Made by a program: the position numbers and the translations under genes. Positions 48,796-58,011 of a DNA stretch of 64,000 nt are shown here, piece by piece. How positions within the stretch are numbered: position 1 is the first letter of the stretch; every line of letters starts with the position of its first letter. The DNA comes from CAMDBL01 sp964498125 (GTDB lineage Bacteria > Pseudomonadota > Alphaproteobacteria > Rhizobiales > Hyphomicrobiaceae): assembly GCA_964498125.1 (NCBI GenBank), contig CAZCGE010000062.1, positions 1-64,000 on the forward strand, read 5' to 3'. The notes beneath the pieces are model-generated. The model saw only the letters and a list, made by a program, of their open reading frames with translations. It was not told the DNA's origin and did no database searches.

Positions 48796-50025
48796 ATGCA
48801 ATCCTCGCCCTCCAAAGCGCCGATGCAGACAAGCGAACTGGCCGACTATGGGCAAGGTTTAAGCCCCGGCGAGCGCCGCCCCGCGCGCTATGCCGCCAGC
48901 GCCAGCCCGAGCCGCGGCCGGCGGCATATCGAGCCGGAATGCCCGACCCGTAGTCCGTGGCAGCGCGACCGCGATCGCGTGCTGCATTCGACTGCGTTCC
49001 GCCGCCTGATGCACAAGACGCAGGTGTTCGTCTACCACGAGGGCGATCACTACCGCACGCGGTTGACGCATAGTCTGGAGGTGGCGCAGATCGCCCGCAC
49101 CATCGCCCGGCAGCTGCGGCTCGACGAGGATCTGGCCGAGGTGCTGGCGCTCGCTCATGACCTCGGCCATCCGCCGTTCGGCCACGCCGGCGAGCGCGCG
49201 CTCGACCAGGCCATGGCGACCTTCGGCGGCTTCGATCACAACGCCCAGTCGCTGCGCGTCGTTACCATTCTGGAGCGCAAGTACGCGGCCTTCGACGGCC
49301 TCAATCCGAGCTGGGAGACGCTCGAGGGTCTCGTCAAGCACAATGGACCGGTGGCCGATGCCACGGCAGCCGTGGCCAAAGTCGCGGGCGGCCTTGCGGC
49401 CTGGCGGCCGTTCGACCTTGGCGGGTGGGCCTCGGCGGAGGCCCAGGTGGCGGCCATCGCCGACGATATCGCCTATGGCACGCACGATATCGACGACGGG
49501 CTTCGCGCCGGCCTGATCGCGATGGCCGATCTGGCCGCGGCGCCACTGGCCTCTGGCGTGGCGGGTCCTTTGATGTCTCCCGATCCCGGCCGGCAGGCCT
49601 ACGAGGTCACGCGGGCGATGATCACGCTGCTGATTGGCGACGTGGTGGCGGAAAGTCGTGCTCGCCTTGCGGCGCTGGCGCCGGGCGCGGCCGATGACAT
49701 CCGAGCGGCGGAGGGTGCCGTGGTCCGCTTCTCGCCCGCAATCGCCGTCGAGATGAAAGCGCTCAAGGCATTTTTGTTCGCCCGCGTCTATCGCCACCCA
49801 CGCGTGATGGGCGCGATGGCGGGAGCAGAGGAGATCGTCGCCAATCTGTTCCACCGCTACCTGAGTGATGCCGCGGCCCTGCCGGCGTCCTGGGCCGCCG
49901 CCTCCCGGGGGCTGGACGAGCGGCGCCACGCCCGCCGCGTTGCCGATTTCGTCGCCGGCATGACCGACCGCTACGCCATCGCCGAGCATCGGCGGCTGTT
50001 TGACGCGACGCCGGAATTGCGGTGA
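48796..50025 (+). CDS. dgt: Deoxyguanosinetriphosphate triphosphohydrolase-like protein
   Basis: A 409-residue HD-domain enzyme releases triphosphate from dNTPs. Metal ligands are visible in TRLTHSLEVAQIAR (His) and LAHDLGHPPFGHAGE (HD), with a further Asp in IADDIAYGTHDIDDG. The ATG at 48796 has GGGA five bases upstream. Upstream TTG and ATG codons at 48775 and 48790 are alternatives. It belongs to the short dNTPase subgroup common next to erpA and argS. Confidence 0.9.
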   Translation: MQSSPSKAPMQTSELADYGQGLSPGERRPARYAASASPSRGRRHIEPECPTRSPWQRDRDRVLHSTAFRRLMHKTQVFVYHEGDHYRTRLTHSLEVAQIARTIARQLRLDEDLAEVLALAHDLGHPPFGHAGERALDQAMATFGGFDHNAQSLRVVTILERKYAAFDGLNPSWETLEGLVKHNGPVADATAAVAKVAGGLAAWRPFDLGGWASAEAQVAAIADDIAYGTHDIDDGLRAGLIAMADLAAAPLASGVAGPLMSPDPGRQAYEVTRAMITLLIGDVVAESRARLAALAPGAADDIRAAEGAVVRFSPAIAVEMKALKAFLFARVYRHPRVMGAMAGAEEIVANLFHRYLSDAAALPASWAAASRGLDERRHARRVADFVAGMTDRYAIAEHRRLFDATPELR

Positions 50026-50054
50026 GAATGGCTGCGCATGATGGGACCCGTGCC

Positions 50055-50882
50055 ATGAGCACTGAGCTGTTGTCGAACGAGCCGGCGATCCGGCTGGCGG
50101 CGTTCGCCCTGGTTTTCGCGACGATGGCGGCGTGGGAGCTTGCCGCGCCACGGCGGCAGCAAGAGATTGGCCGCGCGCGACGCTGGCCGAGCAATATCGC
50201 TGTCGTCATCCTCGATGCGGTCCTCGTGCGCATTTTATTTCCGCTGAGCGCCGTTGCGCTGGCCATGCTGGCCGAGACACGCGGCTGGGGGGCCTTCAAC
50301 GCATGGGGTGCGCCGGCGTGGCTCGCCATTCCGGCCGCGGTCATCCTGCTCGACTTGGCCATCTACCTGCAGCACGTGTTGTTCCATGCCGTGCCCGCCC
50401 TGTGGCGGCTGCACCGGATGCACCACGCGGATCTCGAGTTCGATGTCACGACGGGCTCGAGATTCCATCCGGTCGAGATCGTCATCTCGATGATCATCAA
50501 ACTGTCGGTGGTGACCGCGCTGGGCGCACCCGCAATCGCCGTGCTCGCCTTCGAGGTGTTGCTCAACGCGACAGCGATGTTCAATCATGCGAATGTGCGG
50601 TTGCCGGCGGGCGCGGACCGGGTGCTGCGCTGGCTGGTGGTGACGCCGGACATGCATCGCGTGCATCATTCGGTGGTGATCGACGAGACGAACTCGAACT
50701 TCGGCTTCAATCTGCCCTGGTGGGACCGGCTGCTCGGGACCTACCGGGACCAGCCGGCGCAAGGACACGAGGCAATGACGATCGGTGTCGCCGCGTTGCG
50801 CAATCCCGCCGAGCTGCGTCTCGATCGCATGCTGACCCAGCCATTACGCAGAGGTGACAATACGAACATGCAAGTGCACTGA
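50055..50882 (+). CDS. Sterol desaturase / fatty acid hydroxylase-family membrane protein
   Basis: A 275-residue membrane protein has the eight-histidine di-iron motif set of the superfamily: LQHVLFHAVP, HRMHHAD and HRVHHSVVIDE. There are four or so membrane helices (around 10-30, 45-70, 85-105 and 150-175). It probably hydroxylates or desaturates a lipid. The substrate is not predictable. The ATG at 50055 was chosen with GGGAC upstream. A GTG at 50022 overlaps the dgt stop and is an alternative. Confidence 0.85.
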   Translation: MSTELLSNEPAIRLAAFALVFATMAAWELAAPRRQQEIGRARRWPSNIAVVILDAVLVRILFPLSAVALAMLAETRGWGAFNAWGAPAWLAIPAAVILLDLAIYLQHVLFHAVPALWRLHRMHHADLEFDVTTGSRFHPVEIVISMIIKLSVVTALGAPAIAVLAFEVLLNATAMFNHANVRLPAGADRVLRWLVVTPDMHRVHHSVVIDETNSNFGFNLPWWDRLLGTYRDQPAQGHEAMTIGVAALRNPAELRLDRMLTQPLRRGDNTNMQVH

Positions 50883-50941
50883 GATCACGCCTGAGCGCCG
50901 CGTCGTCGAGCGCACTTGTCTGGACGGAGAGGGAGACGAGC

Positions 50942-51466
50942 ATGACGTTCAAAATCGACCAGATGCAGCGGCACGACTGGGCCAAGGTGCGCGCCATCTA
51001 CAGAGAAGGGCTGGCCACCGGGTTGGCCGCCTTCATGCTCAATCCGCCGGTCTGGAAAGATTGGGATGCCGGGCATCTGGGGTTCGGCCGGCTGGTTGCC
51101 CGCCAAGGCAATGCCGTTCTCGGCTGGGCGGCCCTTGGGTCCGTCGCCGACACCTGAGGCGCCGCCGGGGTCGCTGAGGTCAGCGTCTACGTCACTGCTG
51201 ATGCACATGGACAAGGGGTTGGTACCGCCCTCCTCGACGGCCTGATCGCGGCTTCCGAGACCGAGGCCTACTGGACATTGCAGTCCCAGATCATCGCGGA
51301 GAACCGCGGCAGCCGCGCGCTGCACGCCAAGTGCGGCTTTCGCGAGGTTGGATACCGGGAGCGGCTCGGGCACATCAATGGCGTCTGGCATGACGTCGTG
51401 TCGTTCGAGCGGCGCAGCACGCGCACCGGCGGTCCGGATCTGCCGACCAAGGTGTGCGAGCCTTGA
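50942..51466 (+). pseudogene. Phosphinothricin-type GNAT acetyltransferase with in-frame TGA
   Basis: The frame 50942-51466 encodes a full-length (about 174-residue) Pat-like N-acetyltransferase, but a TGA at 51155-51157 interrupts it at codon 72. The N-terminal part is MTFKIDQMQRHDWAKVRAIY up to GSVADT. After the stop the same frame continues with GVAEVSVYVTADAHGQGVGTALL, ENRGSRALHAKCGF and REVGYRERLG, all canonical. Relatives often have Cys (TGC) at this point, so a TGC-to-TGA change is the simplest cause. No frame shift is needed. Confidence 0.85.
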
Positions 51467-51538
51467 GTCTGCTGGTACTTGCCGTCGTCCAGCGCTATAC
51501 GGGCGGCAACCATTTCAGTCCCAGAGACCGCAATCTGC

Positions 51539-53290
51539 ATGAATCTTTACGCCCATTTCGCCGCCAAGATCGCGGCGGCCGTCGATGCCCTGAAGTCGGA
51601 CGGCACCCTTCCCGCCGATCTCGAGGCGCGCGCCATCAGCGTCGAGGCCACGCGCGACGCAGCCCACGGTGATCTCGCCTGCAATGTCGCCATGACGCTG
51701 GCCAAGCCGGCAGGCATGAAGCCGCGGGACCTGGCCGAGAAATTCGCGGCCAAGCTCAGGGGTAATCCCGACATCGCCAAGGTCGAAGTGGCGGGGCCGG
51801 GGTTTCTCAACCTGACGCTGGCGCCGCGGTTCTGGCACGACATCGTGCGCGGCATCCTCGCCGCCGGCGCGGGCTATGGACGCTCGCAGCTCGGCAACGG
51901 CGTCAAGATCAACGTCGAGTATGTGTCGGCCAATCCGACCGGGCCGATGCACGTTGGCCATTGCCGGGGCGCGGTATTCGGCGATGCGCTGGCCAATCTG
52001 TTGGCATTCGCCGGCTTCGACGTGACGCGCGAGTACTACATCAACGACGCTGGCGCCCAGGTCGACATGCTCGCCCGGTCGGCGTTCCTGCGCTACCGCG
52101 AGGCGCTGGGCGAAGCGATCGGCGAGATCCCCAAGGGGCTCTATCCCGGCGACTACCTGAAGCCGGTCGGCGCCGCGCTGGCCAAGACGCACGGCCACAA
52201 GCTGCACAACCTGCCTGAGGCCGAATGGCTGCCGATCGTGCGCGAGGCGGCGATCGCGATGATGCTGGCGGCCATCAAGGAAGACCTCGCGACGCTCGAC
52301 ATCAAGCACGACGTGTTCTTTTCGGAGGGCTCGCTCACCCGCGGCAAGGACGAGATCGCCGAGACCATCGCCGACCTGCGCACACGCGAACTCATCTACC
52401 AGGGCCGGCTCGAGCCGCCCAAGGGCGAGAAGAATGACGACTGGGAAGATCGCGAACAGACACTGTTCAAGGCCACCGCTTACGGCGATGACGTTGATCG
52501 CGCGCTGGTCAAGGCCGACGGCAGCTACACCTACTTCGCCGCCGACATGGCCTATCACCGCAACAAGATCAGGCGTGGCTTCAAGCAGTTGATCAACGTC
52601 TGGGGCGCCGACCACAAGGGCTACATCAAGCGCATGCAGGCCGCCGTCGATGGGCTGTCGGGCGGCAGCATGAAGCTCGAGGTCAAGGTCTCCGAGATGG
52701 TCAATCTGCTGCGCGATGGCCAGCCGGTGAAGATGTCGAAGCGTGCGGGAACCTTTGAGACGCTGCGCGACGTAGTCGATGAAGTGGGGCGGGACCCCGT
52801 GCGCTTCATGATGGTTTATCGCTCGCCGGAGATGAAGCTCGATTTCGACTTTGCCAAGGTCACCGAGCAGTCGAAGGACAATCCCGTCTTTTATGTGCAA
52901 TACGCGCACGCCCGGGCGGCGTCGGTGTTCCGCAATGCCGCCGAGGCCTTCCCAGGCCTGGATCATGCCGCGGTGCGCGCGACCGACCTATCGACCCTCG
53001 ATGATGCCGGCGAACTCGACCTGATCAAGCAATTGGCGCTGTTTCCGCGCCTGATCGAAACCGCAGCCCGCGAGCACGAGCCGCACCGAGTGGCCTTCTA
53101 TCTCTACGAACTTGCTGCAGTTTTTCACGGCCAGTACACGCGTGGCAATGATTCGCCACATTTGCGCTTTATCCAGCCAACTAGCCGGCCCCTGACTGCT
53201 GCCAGGTTGGCCTTGGTTGCCGCGACGCAGCAGGTGATAGCCTGTGGCCTCGACGTGTTGGGTGTGCAGGCTCCGACGGAAATGCGCTAG
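51539..53290 (+). CDS. argS: Arginyl-tRNA synthetase
   Basis: A 583-residue class I synthetase charges tRNA-Arg. It has the N-terminal tRNA-binding domain (about 1-110), the HIGH-type motif in PMHVGHCRGAVFGD, KMSKRAGTF, and an anticodon-binding helical domain ending TEMR. The ATG at 51539 fits the family, though the ribosome site is weak. It begins an essential cluster continuing with SPOR, nagZ and scpAB. Confidence 0.95.
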   Translation: MNLYAHFAAKIAAAVDALKSDGTLPADLEARAISVEATRDAAHGDLACNVAMTLAKPAGMKPRDLAEKFAAKLRGNPDIAKVEVAGPGFLNLTLAPRFWHDIVRGILAAGAGYGRSQLGNGVKINVEYVSANPTGPMHVGHCRGAVFGDALANLLAFAGFDVTREYYINDAGAQVDMLARSAFLRYREALGEAIGEIPKGLYPGDYLKPVGAALAKTHGHKLHNLPEAEWLPIVREAAIAMMLAAIKEDLATLDIKHDVFFSEGSLTRGKDEIAETIADLRTRELIYQGRLEPPKGEKNDDWEDREQTLFKATAYGDDVDRALVKADGSYTYFAADMAYHRNKIRRGFKQLINVWGADHKGYIKRMQAAVDGLSGGSMKLEVKVSEMVNLLRDGQPVKMSKRAGTFETLRDVVDEVGRDPVRFMMVYRSPEMKLDFDFAKVTEQSKDNPVFYVQYAHARAASVFRNAAEAFPGLDHAAVRATDLSTLDDAGELDLIKQLALFPRLIETAAREHEPHRVAFYLYELAAVFHGQYTRGNDSPHLRFIQPTSRPLTAARLALVAATQQVIACGLDVLGVQAPTEMR

Positions 53291-53339
53291 GCTCTGATTC
53301 CCTGCCAGGGCTTAGGCAACGGGTACGAGGATTCCGACG

Positions 53340-55025
53340 ATGTCACGGTCGAATATTCCTGGAGCTCCTGCTGGTGGTCAGTTGCCGCCTCGTGCGCAAG
53401 GCCAGGATCAGGACGCTCATCCCCCCGCTTGGCCGCCTCCGCAGCCGGCGCCAGGCTGGCCGCAGCAGGGCTATGCGCAGCCGCAAGCTCCGGCCGCCGA
53501 TCCTTATGGGGCGGCGAATTATCATTATCCCCAGGCCCCTGCACAGCAGGACGGCTACTACGCGCCACAGGCGCAGCAGGCACGGCCAGGATATACGCCG
53601 CCGCAATACGACCGTTTCGGTGCCCCCGCGCAGGCGCCCGCGCGGCCGGCGTCCACGCCGCGCGGCTATCCGCCCGAGCAGACGCCGGGTTATCATCAGG
53701 CCGGCTTCCAAGGGCACGGCGAAGGCGACCCGGGCGCCGCGGCCCAGAGGGGTTTTCCTCGCGGGCCGTCCCAGGCTGGCCCGGCGCCTCGCCAGCCCCA
53801 GGCGGATCAGTGGCCGACATCGGCACCGCCACGTCCTGCGCCGGCCGGCGATCCCCGTGGTTATGATCTGGGCGCCTACTCAGCCCCAGGCGCCGGGGCG
53901 CAGTACCAGAGCGATCGCCGCATGGCGATGGCCGAGCCGTCGATGGACCCGACAGGCTATGCGACGCAACATGGGGCCGGGCATCAGTCAGGCCAAGTGG
54001 TCGTGGCGGAACAGGATTATGGCCTCGACGATGGCGATTACGAAACAGAGGAGCCGCGGCGACGTTCGCGCGGCCTGCTGATCGTCGGGGCGTTGATTGG
54101 CGCCATCGGTCTCGGCGGCGGCTTGGCATATGCCTACAAGACCTATCTTGGGCCGACGCAACGCGAGCAGACTCCGGTCCTCAAGGCTGACAAGACGCCG
54201 GCAAAGACCCAGCCGACCGAACCAGGAGGCAAGCAGTTTGCCAATCAGGGCATCAAGGTCATGGGCACCCGCCTGACCGACGGCAATTCGATTGGCGAGG
54301 CGGGAACGGCATCGTTGGGGTCGTCCGCCGTCAGCGAGGATGGCGTCCGCAGTGTACGCACCGTTCCCATCCGCCCGGACGGGCAGATGGTAGCGCCGGT
54401 GCCGCAAGCGCCACCGCTGCCGGGCAGCGGCTCCGCCGCTCCACCAGGGATGGTCGTCGTCGGCGATCCCCTGCGTCGCGGCCCGCAGCTGCAATCCGGT
54501 TCAGCTCCGCCGCCAGCACAGCAGCAGGTTGCCGTGGCGCCGGTTACGAGAGACGTGGGCGCGCCCCGCAACATCACTTTGCCGCCGCCGCGCGCTGAAA
54601 GCCCACCGCTGGCGCCGCAAGCCAAGGCTCCACCGCCAGCGCAGAGAGCGGCACTCGCCTCGCCAATTGCGACGCCTGCTGATCCCCAAGCTGCGGCTGT
54701 CCCCGCCATCAAGAAAGCCGCACCGCCGCCACCACGGGCCGGCGCGGCGCCGCCATCGGCAGCGCCTGCGACAGGCAGCGGCTACGTCGCCGTTCTGGCC
54801 TCGCAGCGTTCGGCGATGGATGCCTTGAAGTTGTACGCGGACCTGCAGCAGAAATACACGACGCTGCAGGGGCGGACCCCCAGTGTGCAGGAAGCCAACC
54901 TTGGCGAGAAAGGCGTGTTTCACCGATTGCTGGTGGGTCCGGCTGGTCCAAGAGAGCAAGCCACCGCGCTGTGTACCGAACTCAAGGCCCAGGGCCACAA
55001 GGACTGCTGGGTGATGTCGCAGTGA
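53340..55025 (+). CDS. SPOR-domain envelope protein
   Basis: A 561-residue protein has a long Pro/Gln/Ala-rich cytoplasmic region (1 to about 235), a single membrane helix (RGLLIVGALIGAIGLGGGLA), a Pro-rich periplasmic linker and a C-terminal SPOR domain (about 480-561, GSGYVAVLASQRSAMDALKL). SPOR domains bind denuded peptidoglycan at the division site. Its position between argS and nagZ is conserved in Hyphomicrobiales. The unusually long Q/P-rich cytoplasmic part is low-complexity. Confidence 0.9.
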   Translation: MSRSNIPGAPAGGQLPPRAQGQDQDAHPPAWPPPQPAPGWPQQGYAQPQAPAADPYGAANYHYPQAPAQQDGYYAPQAQQARPGYTPPQYDRFGAPAQAPARPASTPRGYPPEQTPGYHQAGFQGHGEGDPGAAAQRGFPRGPSQAGPAPRQPQADQWPTSAPPRPAPAGDPRGYDLGAYSAPGAGAQYQSDRRMAMAEPSMDPTGYATQHGAGHQSGQVVVAEQDYGLDDGDYETEEPRRRSRGLLIVGALIGAIGLGGGLAYAYKTYLGPTQREQTPVLKADKTPAKTQPTEPGGKQFANQGIKVMGTRLTDGNSIGEAGTASLGSSAVSEDGVRSVRTVPIRPDGQMVAPVPQAPPLPGSGSAAPPGMVVVGDPLRRGPQLQSGSAPPPAQQQVAVAPVTRDVGAPRNITLPPPRAESPPLAPQAKAPPPAQRAALASPIATPADPQAAAVPAIKKAAPPPPRAGAAPPSAAPATGSGYVAVLASQRSAMDALKLYADLQQKYTTLQGRTPSVQEANLGEKGVFHRLLVGPAGPREQATALCTELKAQGHKDCWVMSQ

Positions 55026-55085
55026 TCGGCGGCCGCAAGCCTGTCGAGGCCCATGGCAGGACGTGTCTGTGACGACGGGCGCGCC

Positions 55086-56126
55086 ATGCTGAGTGCATTC
55101 ATTACCGGATTGGCGGGGGCGGACCTGTCGGCCTTGGAGGCGCGCTTCCTGCGCGACGCCCCGCCATGCGGCGTGATTCTGTTCGCTCGCAATTGTCAAA
55201 GCCACGCGCAGATCCGCCGCCTGCTCGCCGACGTGTGCGAGGCAGCCGCCAGCGATGCGTTGCTGGTGCTCATCGACCAGGAAGGCGGTCGTGTTCAGCG
55301 CCTGCGTCCGCCGCTCGGGCGGGCATTGCCGCCAGCCGCCGCCTATGGTGACCTCTACGCCCGTGACCCGGACGCGGCGCTCACCTCGACACGGCGCATC
55401 GCCCATCTTCTCGCCGAGGATCTGGCCGATCTTGGCATCAATACGGATTGTGCGCCAGTCCTGGATGTGCCGGTGCCCGGGGCACACGGCATCATCGGTG
55501 ACCGCGCGTTTGCCGACCAGGTCCAGCCGGTCGCGGCACTCGGCCGCGCCTTTGCGGATGGCCTCGGCCAGGGCGGTATTCTGCCGGTGATCAAGCACAT
55601 CCCGGGCCATGGCCGCGCCACCGAGGACAGCCATCTCGACCTGCCCGTCGTGGCGACGTCACATGCCGAGCTGTCGGCCACGGATTTCGTGCCCTTCAAG
55701 GCCTTGGCGGATGCTCCGGCCGCGATGACGGCGCATGTCATTTTCACCGCGATTGACGCGCACCTCCCTGCCAGCGTCTCCGCCCTGGTTCATGACCGCA
55801 TCATCCGTGGCGAAATCGGCTTCGATGGTTTGTTGATGAGCGACGATCTGAGCATGCGGGCGTTGATGGGCACGTTCGGCGATCGCACGGCGGCGGTGCT
55901 TTCCGCGGGGTCCGACATCGCGCTGCATTGCAATGGCAACCTTGATGAGATGCGGGCGGTGGCCGCTGCCGCGCCGGTCCTGGCAGGGCGGTCGCTCGAA
56001 CGGTTCCTGGCCGCGCTCCAGGTGACACGGCACGGCCGGCCGCCCACGCATGCCGAGCGCGTGGCGGGCGAAGCCGATCTGGCATCGATGCTGGCGGAAC
56101 GCCCCGGATCGCCTGAATCAGTATAG
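55086..56126 (+). CDS. nagZ: Beta-N-acetylhexosaminidase (peptidoglycan recycling)
   Basis: A 346-residue GH3 enzyme removes GlcNAc from anhydro-muropeptides. Hallmarks are LIDQEGGRVQRL, the KHIPGHGRATEDSH loop carrying the general acid His, and the nucleophile Asp in LLMSDDLSM. No signal peptide is present, so it is cytoplasmic. The ATG at 55086 (MLSAFITGLAG) is preferred to one 11 codons upstream. Confidence 0.93.
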   Translation: MLSAFITGLAGADLSALEARFLRDAPPCGVILFARNCQSHAQIRRLLADVCEAAASDALLVLIDQEGGRVQRLRPPLGRALPPAAAYGDLYARDPDAALTSTRRIAHLLAEDLADLGINTDCAPVLDVPVPGAHGIIGDRAFADQVQPVAALGRAFADGLGQGGILPVIKHIPGHGRATEDSHLDLPVVATSHAELSATDFVPFKALADAPAAMTAHVIFTAIDAHLPASVSALVHDRIIRGEIGFDGLLMSDDLSMRALMGTFGDRTAAVLSAGSDIALHCNGNLDEMRAVAAAAPVLAGRSLERFLAALQVTRHGRPPTHAERVAGEADLASMLAERPGSPESV

Positions 56127-56197
56127 TCTCGGTCGCAGACAGCGCATTGGGGTTGGGCCGCGCGCGCGGCTATCGCAGGCTTGAAGAAGGACCGGCA

Positions 56198-57034
56198 ATG
56201 CAGGCCGTGGACACAGACGAGGGCGCCGAGACGATTGCGGGCTGGGAGGCGCCTGACGCCGAAATGTCGGTGCCGGGCGAAGGTCTCGTCGTCGACGTGG
56301 CCGGCTTCGAAGGCCCGCTCGATCTGCTGCTGGCCCTGGCGCGCACACAAAAGGTCGATCTCGCCCGCATCTCTATGGTGGCGCTGGTCGACCAGTATCT
56401 GTCGTTCATCACCGAGGTCCAGAAGCTGCGCCTGGAGATGGCGGCCGACTATCTCGTCATGGCGGCCTGGCTGGCGTTCCTCAAGTCGCGACTGCTGCTG
56501 CCGCGCGAGGCGCTGCAACCCGACGAAATGTCGGCCGAGGACCTGGCGCAACGGTTGGCTTTTCGCCTGATGCGGCTCGATGCCATGCGCCAAGCCGCAA
56601 CCCGGCTGATGACCCGCAAGCGCCTCGGGCGGGATATTTTCGCGCGCGGCATGCCGGAAGGTGTGCGCACGCTGCGCTCGACCGGCTATACTGCTGAGAT
56701 CCACGACCTGCTCAAGGCCTATGCCGATCAACGCCGCCGTACCATCAAAGTGGTGCATGTCGTCAAGGCGCGGCCGGTTTTGTCCATCAAGGAGGCGCGC
56801 GGCCGCCTGGTGCGACTGGTGGGAGAAGCCTCGGGTGGATGGGTGCAGCTCGATTTTCTGCTCGAGCAGTACCTGCCGAGTCCGGAATTGAGCCGCACTG
56901 CGCGCGCCAGCACCTTTAGTGCGACGCTGGAAATGGCCATGGAGGGCGTGCTCGAACTGCGCCAGGACGTGGCCTTTGCGCCAATTTTCCTGCGCCATCG
57001 CATTGATGCGAAGAACGTCGTGCGTCGGGGTTAA
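56198..57034 (+). CDS. scpA: Segregation and condensation protein A
   Basis: A 278-residue kleisin bridges the SMC heads in the condensin-like SMC-ScpAB complex. It has the conserved FEGPLDLLLALARTQKVDLARI and ADYLVMAAWLAFLKSRLLL blocks and a C-terminal winged helix. The ATG at 56198 has AAGGA upstream. It is directly followed by scpB. Confidence 0.93.
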   Translation: MQAVDTDEGAETIAGWEAPDAEMSVPGEGLVVDVAGFEGPLDLLLALARTQKVDLARISMVALVDQYLSFITEVQKLRLEMAADYLVMAAWLAFLKSRLLLPREALQPDEMSAEDLAQRLAFRLMRLDAMRQAATRLMTRKRLGRDIFARGMPEGVRTLRSTGYTAEIHDLLKAYADQRRRTIKVVHVVKARPVLSIKEARGRLVRLVGEASGGWVQLDFLLEQYLPSPELSRTARASTFSATLEMAMEGVLELRQDVAFAPIFLRHRIDAKNVVRRG

Positions 57035-57119
57035 CCAGAGCAAGGCGACCGCCGGCGGACATTCAAGGGTTGCAACCCACCGGCTTCAGCCACATTTTGC
57101 AGCGCGAGAGGACGATGGA

Positions 57120-57986
57120 ATGGGACCACCGAGGCGAGCACGGGTGCCCGACGAGCAGGATACCAATGACAATGTCCCTGGTGAGGACACGGACAGCCTG
57201 GCTGTTCCGGCCATCGCCAAGCTGCGCGAGATCGAGGCCGGTTTTGCCGCCGAACTGGCGCAGGCCGATCCGGCCGCTGCCGCTGCCACGGTCGATCTGC
57301 GTGAGCAGATGCGCATTGTGGAGGCGATGCTGTTTGCCGCCTCCGAGCCGCTGGATGAAGCGAGCCTGGCGCGGCATCTCACCGGCGCGACGAACGTGAA
57401 GAGCTTGCTGGAGGCGGTGCAAGCCGACTATGCAACGCGCGGTGTCAATCTCGTGCGGGTTTCGGGCAAGTGGGCATTCAGGACCGCCGCCGATCTGTCC
57501 TGGCTGCTCGAGAAGCATGCGGTCGAGGAGCGGCGGTTGTCGCGGGCCGCGCTCGAAACGCTGTCGATCATCGCCTACCATCAGCCGGTGACGCGCGCCG
57601 AGATCGAGGAGGTCCGCGGTGTGACGACATCGAAGGGCACGCTCGACGTTTTGCTCGAGACCGGCTGGATCAGGCCGCGCGGGCGGCGCCGGGCGCCGGG
57701 CAAACCCATTACCTATGGCACGACCGCGGCATTTCTGGAGCATTTCGGCCTCGATGCCGTGCAGGACCTGCCAGGCCTTACCGAGCTGAAGGCCGCTGGC
57801 CTGCTCGATGGCAACCTGCCGCCGGGTTTCAGGATCCCGGAGCCGACGGACGTTGCCGCCTTGATGCCAGATGAGATGCCGCTCGATCTGGGCGAGGAGG
57901 AGCCTCTGCAAGCGGAGCTCGATCTGCCAGAGGATGAGCCCGAGCCGGAAACCGAAGTCGGCGACGACGAGGCGCCGAAGGCGTGA
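57120..57986 (+). CDS. scpB: Segregation and condensation protein B
   Basis: A 288-residue partner of ScpA has two winged-helix domains. The blocks RIVEAMLFAASEPLDEASL, ALETLSIIAYHQPVTRAEIE and GRRRAPGKPITYGTT are diagnostic. N- and C-terminal tails are acidic and disordered. The ATG at 57120 has GAGAGGA upstream. The open frame runs further 5' through scpA but is not coding there. Confidence 0.93.
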   Translation: MGPPRRARVPDEQDTNDNVPGEDTDSLAVPAIAKLREIEAGFAAELAQADPAAAAATVDLREQMRIVEAMLFAASEPLDEASLARHLTGATNVKSLLEAVQADYATRGVNLVRVSGKWAFRTAADLSWLLEKHAVEERRLSRAALETLSIIAYHQPVTRAEIEEVRGVTTSKGTLDVLLETGWIRPRGRRRAPGKPITYGTTAAFLEHFGLDAVQDLPGLTELKAAGLLDGNLPPGFRIPEPTDVAALMPDEMPLDLGEEEPLQAELDLPEDEPEPETEVGDDEAPKA

Positions 57987-58011
57987 GGACTGGCCCGCAA
58001 CGGGTATCGAG

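Noticed and set aside
51155..51157. TGA as a selenocysteine codon in the acetyltransferase
   Set aside because: No stem-loop of SECIS type was seen just downstream and the family is not known for selenocysteine. A nonsense mutation is simpler.
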